NCBI GenBank assembly: GCA_029216955.1
Contig: JANAVB010016199.1
Location: 12,011,714-12,075,713 of the forward strand
DNA length: 64,000 bases
Reading direction: 5' to 3'
Origin: Iris pallida
Lineage: Eukaryota > Streptophyta > Magnoliopsida > Asparagales > Iridaceae
Shown here piece by piece: positions 33,321-44,595 of the stretch. The notes under the pieces are model-generated. The model worked only from the letters and a program-made list of their open reading frames with translations. It made no database searches and was not told where the DNA came from. Each line of letters starts with the position of its first letter. Position 1 is the stretch's first letter. The translations under genes and the position numbers were made by a program.

Positions 33321-34005
33321 ATTGGACCTGCGTAAATAACGATTATGACATATATCTTTATGGTGACTTTGCTATGGGTACAAGCCGAAAGTGTCCTTTT
33401 GACAACAAGGCATAAAAGCCTAAGCGACACGGTGCACTAGTCTTCGGACTACCGCTAGCTAAGATCCAGCCCCTACAGCTACCCCATGGCAGTTTTATCG
33501 TAATGATCGCTGTCTTAAACCATTATTTATTATATGGCTTAATTATTTTTATGACTTATTCAATTCAAAACTTTCAAATTCTAGACGTTTTCTCTCAAAA
33601 CATAGCCAATTTCAAACTTTTATGTATTTTGGAACATGGAGACAGAGTTCGGGATAAACTCTGCCCCACACAGAGTTCGGGCCAAACTTTTTGTCCATGT
33701 TCACATAACCTCATTTGGTTCTCAGCCATCCATATTTTTGATCCGATGGTCAAGATTTCACCCGACCTGCTACCCCCAAAGCACTTAAACCCGTGAAAAC
33801 CCCCTCTCCTCACTTGCATCTTCTTCCACCTTCCTTCAAACATATTTTTTCTCAAACCCTAACCCTAGAAATCTAATTTTAGGGCTCCTCTCCTTTACAA
33901 ACTCAAGATTTAAGGCTTTTAAGGGGATCTCCTCCATCTCCCATCATTTGGGTGAGGAATAATTTCTTTTTCTCCTCTATTTTCCCTTTAAAATTTATTT
34001 TCTCT
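33321..34005 (+). other. Post-pol spacer of Sirevirus E
   Basis: Non-coding. It contains another copy of the LTR palindrome motif (cagagttcggg..aact, about 33640-33692), an internal match to the LTR. Confidence 0.6.
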
Positions 34006-35257
34006 ATGGATCCAAGACTCCTTGGTAGAGGTAAGAGAAGGAGTGATGGTGCATCATCTTTCCATTTTCCTCCTTCTCTTGCACCTCCTATCCATCATTT
34101 ATTCAATCCACCACCACCACAAGACCCCAACCCCTTCAATGAACATCTATTTGTATCATTGGATGCATCTAATGAATGGTTTTCTGATTTTTGTTAACGA
34201 AGCGTGTATACGGGACACCCGATATATTTTACTATCTTTTCGGATTATGATTCCTTGTTTCATGATTTGTGCTTAGATGAATTAGTTACTACTTCATCTA
34301 TCATTTATTTAAATGCGATACAAATGTTCTATTGCAACTTAACTTTTGACGACACACAAATTTATTCCCGTGTCGTTGGTATCGATATTTCGTTTGATGA
34401 CTTTGAGCTTGCTGACTATCTTGAGATCCCGGAGCCCAATTCTTGGGAGAAACTTGTTGACGCCCGACAATTTCAATTTTTCGACGGATCTTCGCTTGAG
34501 AGCTTCAAGGATGACTTGTGTACCCCGAACACTCGTCCCCACAAGCTACGAACAAAATTCTTCAACCGTACTTTTATGAACTTCATAGGATTCTTTTCTC
34601 CACGATCTTTCCCAAAGCGGGATCGACCGATGAAGTGTCCTACCTTGAGATTTCTGCTCTTTACCATCTCCACTTCCATGTCCCATTCAACTTTCCTCGC
34701 ACGATGATGGATTGGATGATTCGTGCAAGGATGAAATCCTGATCATTGGTTTATGCCATGTATTTGCCAATGATCTTTCGTGCTTTCCATATTCCACTCG
34801 ATGAGTGTTAGTTTCTTCCCACCCCTGCCTATCTGTCCAAGGTACAGAGCCTTCTAGTTGCTGTTGAGTCCCCTGCTGAATCTGAGCACTCTGAGTCTGA
34901 TGCTCGTGTTGATCCTCCTGCTCTTGGCGACCCTGAGCCCGAGCCACCTGCTACCCTTGAGTCCCTTCAGACTATGCTGAGAGATCATTTTTGCTTGGAG
35001 GACGATCGCTGGATTCAGATGGATACCGTACTACCCTACAGATGACGGCCTTCAGAAACACCCTGCATGACATCCAGTACTCCCTGACAACTCATCCTAC
35101 AGTATCATATCCCATGGTACGGGACCCTTCTCGCGAAGGTTTCCATGTCGACGACACTTGGGTTAGGCGGTACCTGGATCCGGATGCAGCGTTTGTTGAT
35201 CCACGTTGCTCTGCCAGCGGCCCATCTGATTCTGCTAGACCTTCCCGTACTCCGTGA
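34006..35257 (+). pseudogene. Env-like / plant transposon protein remnant of Sirevirus E
   Basis: A reading region starts MDPRLLGRGKRR, is interrupted by a TAA at 34195, then continues in the same frame to 34707. The stretch QMFYCNL...SRVVGIDISFDDFELADYLEIP resembles the 'putative plant transposon protein' domain found in the post-pol frame of Sireviruses. After a frameshift near 34700, an acidic Ser/Glu/Pro-rich tail continues in other frames to about 35257. Whether such frames act as envelope proteins in plants is unproven. I see no convincing signal peptide or transmembrane segment here. Confidence 0.7.
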
Positions 35258-35469
35258 TGGCCGTGGTCCCCTTTATGATGTTGCTGCTGATGTTTAGGAT
35301 TTACTTTATTTCTGCACTTTGTAGTTTTATTCAGTTTTATGTAGTTGAACACTTTGCATTATACTTCTTTATGCTTAGCTTCTGTTTGGATTCTTACTTG
35401 CTAGTTATCTCTTACTTTGGATTTGAGCCTGTGTTGTGTGAATTCATATTTTCTCCTTGATTATTCTTT

Positions 35470-35747
35470 TTGGGGGAGCATATATTTCATTTTGTTAAAT
35501 ACCAAAGGGGGAGAATATGTGATATTTGCTTGTTTTGGGTGTATTGGATAAATACTTGTGATATTTGTATGGATATTTGTTTTAAAGCTTCAATACATAT
35601 TATGCTTGGACAAGTACTTGTATCACGACTTCTCTATTTATGGGAGAGCCGACATATCCATCTACGGAGGAGCTATATATGTGTCCAGGTATGAATGTTG
35701 CGACACGCAAATATCGTAATTTTGTCAATTATCAAAATGTGGGAGAT
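35470..35747 (+). other. Repeated polypurine tracts before the 3' LTR of E
   Basis: TTTGGGGGAGCA (35470), AAAGGGGGAGAA (35504) and AAATGTGGGAGAT directly before the LTR (35735-35747). Multiple PPT-like copies are a known trait of Sireviruses; the last is the one placed to prime plus-strand synthesis. Confidence 0.75.
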
Positions 35748-36724
35748 TGTTGACCCAAACTGGATTACAGTCAACCTAAACTTGATAATTAACAAATCGA
35801 TATTTTTCATGATCCAACTCGACACACAAATCTCCATCAAGCTATAAATCAGACGATTATCACATATCAAGTCAGACGAACATCATCGACGACTGCTTAA
35901 CAAATACTGCTGTAACTTATAAACGGAGTCTATATTTTTACACTTTTATTGAGTCTAGGCTATTGTACGTTGAGTCATACTAAGTATCTCAACCATAGAC
36001 TAGATAATCAAAAGCTCCACAAACAAAAGACCAAACTGCCAAAGCCCAAAATTAGCCCATGAACATTCTGTCCCCAAGGAGGCAGAGTTCGGGCCGAACT
36101 CTGTCCCCTAAATTCTAGGATCTGCTTTTTAGGGTATGCTCATTGCTAGTTGTCTAACGGCCAAATTTTTGAATATTTTAGACAAAGTTCTGGCCGAACT
36201 CTGCCTCCTAGAACTAGTATAAATAGGCACCCATTTCTTTCATTTCATCATCCAATCTTCTCTTCTTCTCTACACCAATAGCCTATACATCCTAAAGAGC
36301 TATACCCTTCTCATCTACTAGCCACAAAACTTTTCAAGCCTACAAGGTGCTCAGTGCAAGTCGACTAGAAGTTTGTGTGCAAGAGTCTCAAAGAAGTCGC
36401 TTGAAAAATTCCAAGTTTCGTCTCTGCAATTTTGTAAAAAGTTGGCGTGCCCTTCTGAGTAAAGGCAATTGTTTGTACGCTATTTCAAAAATAGTGGATT
36501 TCAATCCTGTGCAAGAGTTCTCAGGCCTGGGCTAGTCCTCCACGAGGAAAACCAGGTTAAAACGGTTGTGTTTGCGTATGCTCTCTGATCTTCATTTACT
36601 TTCCGCACTTATACTCTGATTAATCTTTTGTTGGTTATACTTGAATAGAGTTAAATTTTTTAATTGATCATTATTGACACACATACTCTATTCACCCCCT
36701 CTAGAGTTGCCTACACGTACTTCA
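35748..36724 (+). repeat. 3' LTR of Sirevirus E
   Basis: Starts TGTTGACCC, ends ACGTACTTCA and is followed by the CTCTA duplication. TATA box at 36218-36225. It is collinear with the 5' LTR, with scattered substitutions and one missing palindrome unit. Confidence 0.95.
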
Positions 36725-36793
36725 CTCTAAATATAGGTTTTTACTAAATACATACATAGTAATTTTAGATATTCTTCAAAGATTATTTTGACA

Positions 36794-36796
<3 letters not shown>

Positions 36797-36824
<28 letters not shown>

Positions 36825-36827
36825 TTT

Positions 36828-36904
<77 letters not shown>
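36797..36904. repeat. (AT)n microsatellite
   Basis: AT array interrupted by a T run at about 36814-36825. It lies in LTR F, 70 bp beyond element E. Confidence 0.95.
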
Positions 36905-36908
<4 letters not shown>

Positions 36909-38329
36909 AAATTGGGACTTTTGTCCAAAATCGATTTTCTATGTTTTCCAAATATAGTTTTAACCTAAAAGTGCGTTCCTATAATTTTCTAATAGTTATC
37001 TAAGCATATTGTGAGATTATTTCGAGTATTATAAATAAATATTTTCATAAAAATATATAAAACCTATTATGCTTCTAAATATATTTCTCAATTATCTATA
37101 AATATTTTTCCTAAATGATTTTATAGGATTTCCAAATGATTATCTACAATATCTTGACTAATAGAAAAATATAATTTCTATATTATAAAATAATATTTTC
37201 CGAACATGCTTGTTTAGGTATAAATATGTTTATAATTAAATTCTAGATAAATATATACACTCTAGATTATAAAGAATTAGTTTTTCCTAAATCATCTTTC
37301 TCTTAGACCAAGTTGTCCCCGATCACGACTAATCGAATGTTCATATTCTGCCAATGTAGACTCCTTCATATCACAATTGGCTAATCAGGCTATCTTAGAC
37401 TCAATTGGGTTATCAGTTTCACCAGCTAAGCACCCCAGGCAAGTACATATGCTGATTGCTTTCGATTTATAGTAGTTTATCCATTTCATGTTTATACATA
37501 TGCTTTCTTGCTTGCTGACGCGCTTGGTACACGGATTAGTATCATGGATCTCTACATACTATATTTCTTGATTATCATGTTTTCGTGTTTCGTGACTTGT
37601 TCGAATCCATGAGTACTAGTCGGAAGGAGAAATATCTTAGTAGACATGTGGACTACCCAGAACTATTTCTCGTGTCTTTCATAAAGAATATATAGCAGTC
37701 GTACAATACACGTGCGGGGTGCCTGATTTATCCCCTAGCCGTTCACATGTCGAACATGATATTTCAAAACATCAAAACACGTAGATAGTTGTCATTTACT
37801 TGAATCTCCTTGTTTCTTCACCACATGCCATTTTACCCTATTTACATGTTCTTCTAGTTGATATATCCTGTTATAGAGTTATCTACTTTCTTTCTTGATG
37901 TGCCATGATATCAGTCTTATTTACTAGATTATTTCACATATGCTATTTTCATGTATTACAAATTCTATTATGTTTTCGAATAGCATGTCGGTCTGTGTGC
38001 TTGTTCCATTCCTGACTGCAAACCAACAATTTTCAGGTTATCTGTGGCTTCTCTTAGCATTGGGAGATTCGGGTGTACTTGCAGGCCAAAACCTAGAGAT
38101 TGGACAGATGTTGTAGTCGTTTTCAATATTTGTAAGAACCTATACTTTTCATTAAATATAACTCTTGTAAATGTTCTAATTAAATTAGTAATGTGAATGA
38201 GCAGTAAAGTTTATTTTTGAGCATTTGTATATTGTGGACTAGACAACGTTCTACCGCCACACTGCGGCGAAGGCTGGCTTGGACACGCACTCGTATCCCA
38301 AAAAGTGGGTGCGGGTGCGGGTCGTGACA
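36905..38329 (-). repeat. 5'-proximal part of solo LTR F
   Basis: Read on the minus strand this starts TGTCACGACCCGCACCC. It aligns with the LTR at 60587-61400 (starts TATCATGACCCGTACC), sharing the 'agaacgttgt/agaacgctat', 'ggttcttac' and 'gttctgggtagtccacatg' blocks. AT-rich DNA at 36905-37300 is not conserved between the two. Confidence 0.8.
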
Positions 38330-38334
38330 GGCAG

Positions 38335-41300
38335 TCCATATACAACCTCCGTGTATGTGACTGGTAATGAAGAAGGAGGTAACAATGATCGACAGAGAAT
38401 CGATAATTTGGAGAACATGCTACAAAATGTTATGGCGATGATGCAACAAATGCAAACATCCATGAATTTACAAACAACTCTACATCAATCTCCTCCATCA
38501 ACTCAAACTCTTGCATATCAAGATACAGTGGGGGTGTCATTTAACCCTAATCCACCACCGATAGTCGGGAATGTCTCTATGCTAGTACTACAACAGGCAC
38601 AACCGGCTATCATACAGTCAACCTCTGCAAGCCACTCGATTAATACTCTCAAAGATATTCGGGGTATCAATGCTCGATTGGATGATATAACTTCAAAGGA
38701 GAAACTGCATCAAATGGGAATGTCACATCCTTATCCTTCAGAATGGGATGATTTGGTTTGTCCTCCAAAGTACAAACTTTAATCTTTGATTACTTATGAC
38801 AGAACAGGTTCCCCGAGGCAGTATATGACATACTTTTACTCCCATACCGTTTATATACCAAAAAATGATGCACAATAGTCTAAATTATTCATCGGCACCT
38901 TGAAAGGTGTTGCCTTTGAATGCTTTTGCAATCTACCAGATGATTGTATCAAAACTTTCAAAGATCTGAAGAAATTGTTCCTTACTAGATTCTATGAAGG
39001 GATATTTGATGTCTCTATGTCAAAGCTTATTGCTACAAAGCAAGAGAACAAAGAGCCGGCCCGTGAATTCATTGAACGGTTCAAAAGATTCTCGATGAGG
39101 TTGTATCCCGGGACTCCTCAGTCAGTGCTAATCGATACATGCAGGGGTACCTTCTTACCCACAGTTAGATTTTGCGTTAGCCTTCGAGATTATAATGATT
39201 GGCCAGCCTTCATCGCTAATGCTGAGAAAGCTGAAGAATCAATCCAAGTTCTGAATTTGATTGGGTTGTAATCACCCGCTGACAAAGGGAAGCGTTCCCA
39301 GAGCAACAACACTTCCGGGAAAACCAACAAAAGGAAGAAGTCGTTTACGGTGGATGTTTCCTCAGCTGCTTCCCAGCCTAAACAAAAGGCTCCAGTTGCT
39401 CCAAGGCCTAGGCCATATTATACATTCAATGAAGCCCTCATATTGGACATCTTCAAGGTATTTATGAAGGGAAACAAACTGCAACTACCTTCCACTCGAA
39501 GGCCAAAGGAGGTTGGGCGAACCAATGATCTGAAGTATTGCTTTTACCATCAATATGTGCATCACCCTACGAAGGATTGCTAGATATTGAAGAATCATAT
39601 TCAGTAATTGTTGGATTCAAAGGCCATCACGCTGCACACAGATGAGAAACAAGTTTCTGCAAATCTTAGTTCTCTCTAGTTTGGAGATTTCCCTGCAATC
39701 GAAGTACAAGACAGTGTCACACCGATACCAAAGGCGATATTACAAGTCGTCAATCTTCCTTCGGTTTGTGATCAGACAACCGGACATATACCACTCACTA
39801 CTTAGCATGGTGAAGTTATCTTGATCATTCTCAATCTTCTTGAAGATATGGATCCAAAATCTACTACTTCCAAGGTTCAGAGCAAGAAGAAGAAAAGTAA
39901 ATCATGCAATATGGTTAATGAAGCTCTGGTCGGAGAAACCAGATCCAAAAAGGCATACCTGTGTGGCTCCAATCAAGATAAAGAAGATAATTCTTTTACT
40001 GTAGCTCCTTCTCCTAGTCCACCTGCTATCCTGGCTTCATCAGGATCAGAGCCATCAAAGCAGACTTTAGGAGAAAAAGAAAAATAGAAAAAGTTGAGGT
40101 TCGACAAGTCTCTGAAGAAGCCTAATCCACTCAAACTTGACAAGCCTTCCAATTTTGATATATTGGCACAGCTTGCCAATACCCCAGCTCGACTGTCCAT
40201 ATTCGGGTTACTTCATCTCTCTAAAGATACTCGGGATGCACTGAGTGAGGCGTTGCAACATGAAGATTCGTACTTGTCTCAGATGGCAGAACCTGATGAC
40301 GACCCTGTGACTTACCCTCATTGTCATAATGTATCAGAGAAGATTCCCAATATCACCTTTACCCAGGAAAAATATCTTTGAAAGATAATCACCATGATAG
40401 ACCCTTATACTATACGGGGTATGTCAGGGCTTGTATGGTGGATCACATTCAAATTGATCCTAGCTCATTTGTTAGTATGATTCCCCGAAGTCTGCTTTAG
40501 GTGTTGGGAATCCCAATGCACAAGTTGTCACCTACTTCCACTACCATTACTGGCTTCAATGATTGACGAAGTCATCCTCTGGGGAAAATTCGGCTCAAGT
40601 GTCAGATTGGAAATCTTCGGACTGAAGTTCCATGTTATGTGATCGACGCCAATGTTTCTTACGATATTTTGTTTGGACGACCGTGGATACATGACATCCT
40701 GTTAGTACTATATACTCTTCATCAGTGCTTCAAATATGTGAACGAAAAAGGAGTAGTGTATACAGAATTTGCAGACGTCGATCCTTTCAAGGGGGTCGAG
40801 GTTTATTTTTCCGATGCAAGGTTGTATAAAACTCGTGATCATAGACCCTTCGACGATGAACCATCGCATCTGGTTGTGGACAAAGAAGAAGTGGCTAGGG
40901 ATGAGGAAGAAGAAGCATCTACTGACCAAACTATAGAAGGAACTCTTACTATATACTTGAAAGGCCCTATATGTATGGAGCCGATTGAAGAGCCTTTAGC
41001 AATATACTTGAAAGGTCCTGTGTGGAAGGAGTCTTCTAGAACTTCACAAGGAACTCATCCAGGGGGTGGTACACCTTTTGTTGTTGACTTGCATAAAAAC
41101 AGAACAAACACCAATATAGAGGAACCACTGGTGATCGACCTAAGGACCAATACAGAAGAACCGTTTGTAGTCGATCTTCGTCGAAGCAAGCGTCCAGTTC
41201 AATTGAATGAGCCCTTTGTAGTCGATCTAACTCATGCTGCTATCGCTGCAGAAGCAAGTGTTGTAAATAAACCTCCATGTATCAAACTTCCTGAGGATGT

Positions 41301-41387
41301 TTTCCTGGAAGAAGAAATCATGTACATACCTAATAAAAGAGGTTATGCTTTCTGGCTCAGACCCTTGGACTTCGCCTTCCTGGGGTA
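38335..41387 (+). pseudogene. Element D gag and protease of Tat/Ogre type
   Basis: Continues in the frame left at 21179. A Gln/Met-rich N-terminal helix region (38390-38480) is followed by the MGMSHPYPSEWDDL segment and a retrotransposon gag domain (38900-39271, with LKKLFLTRFYEG and AREFIERFKRFSMRLYPG). A CX2HX4HX4C finger (CFYHQYVHHPTKDC, about 39539-39580) is typical of Tat/Athila-type nucleocapsids. The protease region runs from about 40450 to 40700, ending DILFGRPWIHD. The DxG site appears as DPSS, so it is probably dead. The 40639-41388 frame continues into an acidic linker with repeats of 'EPFVVDLR'. At about 41388 homology stops; RT, RNase H and integrase are missing. Confidence 0.88.
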
Positions 41388-42179
41388 GACATGCAAGTTA
41401 AGGTCATCTTCATATTCGAAGTAGTTGCTACCACAAGCGAGTCGATAGATTGCACCCCAGAAGCGTCTGTGTCAGTCTCGTACAAACCTTCGTCTGGTTG
41501 GAATGATGGATTATCATAGATTATAAGGGGTTGGCTATCCCCAGCTTGTGCTATCGTCGGAACGATAGTCCCCTGTGATGAGGACTTTGTCTTGGCACGA
41601 GTATGTTGGAACACACCCGTGTGGGGCACTGCCAGCTTGCTTCCTTGAGGTCGGCTTTTGGATTTAGACCCACTAACCGAGATGGAAGGATTATTAGAAG
41701 TCTTCTTGAGGGAAGGTAATTTACATGCATCATTGCATGGGGCAACTAGCAATTCACCTTTATCTTCAATCAGCACCCTCTTGTCGAGTCTTTGTCGAAT
41801 CGGTGCCGACAGTCGCAGCCGTTGGAAAACCGACTACCTTCTTGGAGGAGATATTGTTGTTTCGTTACAGCAACAGTTGATGACTATGTTAGCATAAGTG
41901 TGCCCTGAGGTGGGCACGTTATGCATAACATGAGCCTCCCCTACCTTGCTCTTGTGAGAAAACACATCACGCAAGTCACAGGCAGAGGTATTCACATCTA
42001 TGCTCACTTCACGTGCACAGCCACAATGAACGCATGAGTGAAGATGTGAGGAATGCGCTCTTCAACTCAATTCCTATGTATGAGATAAGCTTCGGTCATG
42101 AGAAGAAGATTTTTTGTGAGACAGACCCACTTCTCGCTCGCAGCCACACTCCTCACATGAGTCTATCACCACGATTGTT
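41388..42179 (-). pseudogene. Element K, distal part of its 5' open frame
   Basis: Minus-strand coding remnant that joins 53508-54183 once element H and one GCCCC copy are removed. The frame 41357-41776 is Ser/Lys-rich with an acidic stretch near DNPSFQPDEGLYETDTD. No known domain. By position it corresponds to the region before gag in element D. It stops at the junction with the plus-strand element D at about 41388. Confidence 0.6.
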
Positions 42180-42870
42180 GCCCCTGTAACACCCCAGAAC
42201 CAGAATACTGGAGAGCGGGGGCGTACATAGCCAGCTACGTATATTGAAGTGCAACCCACCTCGTTATACGGTCACGGCTGTCTAGATACATAAGGGTTTA
42301 ACTACAATCCATCAGTCACCTATGGTCATGAACAAACCTATTGTCTCAATCTCAAGCAAGTAATAACAATTATAAGATGTCAGAGCACCAAATATATAAT
42401 AGCAAGGCGTCCCATACATTACATATTCGGATGATCATGAAGCTAGTCATACAAAATGTCAAGACTAACAAGAGTTTTAGTCATACATGATCAACCCTAG
42501 GATCTGCCGATCATGTTACAGCCCGTAGGCAGACTGAAAATAAAGGTGCAATACGAGCTAACATGCGCTCGCCGGCTAAACGTCTCAAAAGAATAATTTT
42601 ACAAAAAAGTGGAAGGACAAAAAGAAACCCACTCATTGCCAGGGTTACGCCTGGTGGTCACCATCTGGCTGGAAGACAGGTAGATCCTCTGGTACTGCTC
42701 CGATATCTGGCCATACAAAACCAGCTGGATCAGACCCCAGAAAAAGCAAGTGCCACAAAGGAGGCTTCACTTAGGAACTAAAACCAGCATATCACAATAG
42801 AATATTAAAAATAATTAAAAGATACGGATAATAACCGAGATAACAATAATAAATTGAGCACGAGAAAACC

Positions 42871-43247
42871 ATTCAGGTAGCCAGACTGTAACCCTTAAAC
42901 CAAACAAGGATCGGGGTTGCAATCCTTCACCTGAATAGAATCCCGCCTCAATTACGGTTGATAAAGTAATAAGACAATAAACGAAGAGAGGACACAGAAC
43001 TGCTCCGGGAGCCAGGTTACAACCCTTAAACCAAACAAGGATCGGGGTTGTAACCCTTCGCCTGAACAAAACTGGACCCCTGATCTTTATTGTTAAGGCC
43101 AGTATAAATAATCATGCTATTGAAGTAAGTTAAAACATGACGAGCATGGCATGGGGAGCAATAAGACAATAATCGAAGAGAAGACACAGAACTGCTCCGG
43201 GAGCCAGGTTACAACTCTTAAACCAAACATGGACCGGGGTTGTAACC
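42871..43247. repeat. Three hairpin modules with a shared loop (left LTR of H)
   Basis: Inverted repeats at 42871-42936 (outer ATTCAGGT/ACCTGAAT), 43015-43055 (GGTTACAACCC/GGGTTGTAACC) and 43207-43247 (GGTTACAAC/GTTGTAACC). Each encloses nearly the same loop, 'ttaaaccaaacaaggaycg' or a one-base variant. Longer flanking repeats (acagaactgctccgggagcc) join modules 2 and 3. Confidence 0.85.
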
Positions 43248-43933
43248 CTTCGCCTGAACAGAACTAGACCCCTGATCGTTATTGCTAGGGCAAGCATAAG
43301 TATTCATATCTTGTCACAATCTTGTACAGGATCGGGACAAGACTAAGCTGAGCTCGACTCCATTCAATCAATCACGGCCAATCAAAGAGTACGGCTTGAT
43401 ACTTTAACTAACTAGGGTTATCACAGGCCTAGTTACTAGTAAATGCAATAAGATTATCCCAACAGCCACAAGCCCTGCAGACCATCCAGGTTATCCAGGT
43501 CGAATGTCCGTTTATGAAGGATGCAATACGTGACTGTGTGCTGGAAATGTGCCCTACTCGTCGGTAGGCTACAAGTCCACTTAATGCGCCCAGATAACGG
43601 GATTGCCTGTAGCTAGAAAATCTCTTCATGACTACTGAATTATTCTAGTTTATTAGCCGTAGTCAATTGCAGTGGGTATCCCTGACCGTGGCACTCAGGG
43701 ATCTCATCCTAGACATGATGCAAGACAGTACTGATTTATTTGTACAAATACAATCGTCCACGGTGTCCAGGTCATTCATACTTGTCATGTAAGGCTAGCA
43801 TGTCGTGATATATCATGTCAGGTTTATTTGTCAACGGTGCGCCATGGCGGGCCACTATTGTATTCATGGAACATAGCAGAATTTACATGACATAAGCATA
43901 AATGTGACATAAGCATAAATATGACATTTCAAT

Positions 43934-43936
<3 letters not shown>

Positions 43937-43985
<49 letters not shown>
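43937..43985. repeat. (AAT)n microsatellite
   Basis: About 16 AAT units; counterpart at 52237-52279 in the other LTR is slightly shorter. Confidence 0.96.
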
Positions 43986-43987
<2 letters not shown>

Positions 43988-44009
43988 GAGAACAAGACTG
44001 AGGATGGAG

Positions 44010-44595
44010 CCATGCGGCTAATTGGATTCATACGGCAGAAAGCATGCACGCTTATGCGGCTGGGACTGCGCGCTCATGCGGCTGGAAGAGGGCAGGCGTA
44101 TGCGTCTCAGGAAGAAGGGGCTTATGCGGCTGAAAGATAATAAGTTCATGCGGCTGGAAGTAATACGGGGCTCATGCGGCAGCAGAGAACTCAGGCTTAT
44201 GCGGCTGCGGAAAGGAAGGGCTCATGTGGCAGCGGGATGGCAACCTTATGCGGCTGAGCAAGGGACGGGTCTCATGCGGCCGAGAATTGGCAAGGCCTTA
44301 TGCGGCTGCAGTTCAACAAGTATATGCGACTGGAAGAGGACAGTCCATGCGGCTGAGTAGGGGGGGAGCCATGCGGCTCGAAAAGCCAAGGCCTTATACG
44401 GCTAAGAAGACTATTGAGTTTATGCGGCTGCATTATGCCGAGGTCTTATGCGGCCAAAGGTGATCAGGTCTCATGCGGCCAAAAGAAGGGGGTTCTTATG
44501 CGGCTGCAGTTAGAAGTTCATACGGCTGAAAGAGTCTTGCCGCATGAACATTCATGCGGTCAAGTACTTCCATCCGGCTGAAGACTGTCATACGG
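44010..44595 (+). repeat. Cluster of about 25 ATGCGGCT motifs (left LTR of H)
   Basis: The octamer (Y)ATGCGGCT, or one-base variants such as ATACGGCT, ATGCGACT and ATGCGGCC, recurs every 15-40 bp with otherwise unrelated spacers. Many are preceded by CT or TT. On the element's sense (minus) strand this is AGCCGCAT. The Met-Arg-Leu-rich frame here is a by-product. Confidence 0.88.

Larger units (their letters stand above)
27290..36724 (+). mobile_element. Element E: Ty1/copia Sirevirus with env-like region, decayed
   Basis: Two LTRs of 1007 and 977 bp, both starting TGTTGACCC and ending ACGTACTTCA, flank 7.45 kb. The 5 bp CTCTA is duplicated at 27285-27289 and 36725-36729. Order is PBS, gag, PR-IN-RT-RH, a 2.4 kb post-pol zone with an env-like reading region, repeated PPT-like tracts, 3' LTR. 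Copia order (integrase before RT), a coiled-coil gag, the post-pol reading region and multiple PPTs are features of Sireviruses (SIRE/Maximus lineage). Several stops and frameshifts occur, so it is not autonomous. It is inserted in LTR F. Confidence 0.95.
21180..38329 (-). mobile_element. Solo LTR of family F, greatly expanded by later insertions
   Basis: The ends TATAACCCC... and ...GGGTCGTGACA are flanked by GGCAG on both sides (21175-21179 and 38330-38334), which shows a single insertion event in element D. LTR-type sequence remains at 21180-21624, 23598-24119, parts of 25019-27289, and 36725-38329. The last part matches 60587-61400 in the opposite orientation, including blocks around 37640-37760 and 38000-38329. 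No gag or pol of F is present, so this is a solo LTR formed by LTR-LTR recombination. It now holds a 1.7 kb GC-rich insert, two foldback elements, many AT arrays and Sirevirus E. Confidence 0.82.

Noticed and set aside
42900..43250. CRISPR-like array (regular repeats in the LTR of H)
   Set aside because: Only three modules with palindromic stems and long imperfect flanking repeats, in a plant retrotransposon LTR; no CRISPR context.
44022..44360. Met-Arg-Leu repeat protein
   Set aside because: The frame is produced by the recurring ATGCGGCT motif; the copy in the other LTR differs by indels and stops.
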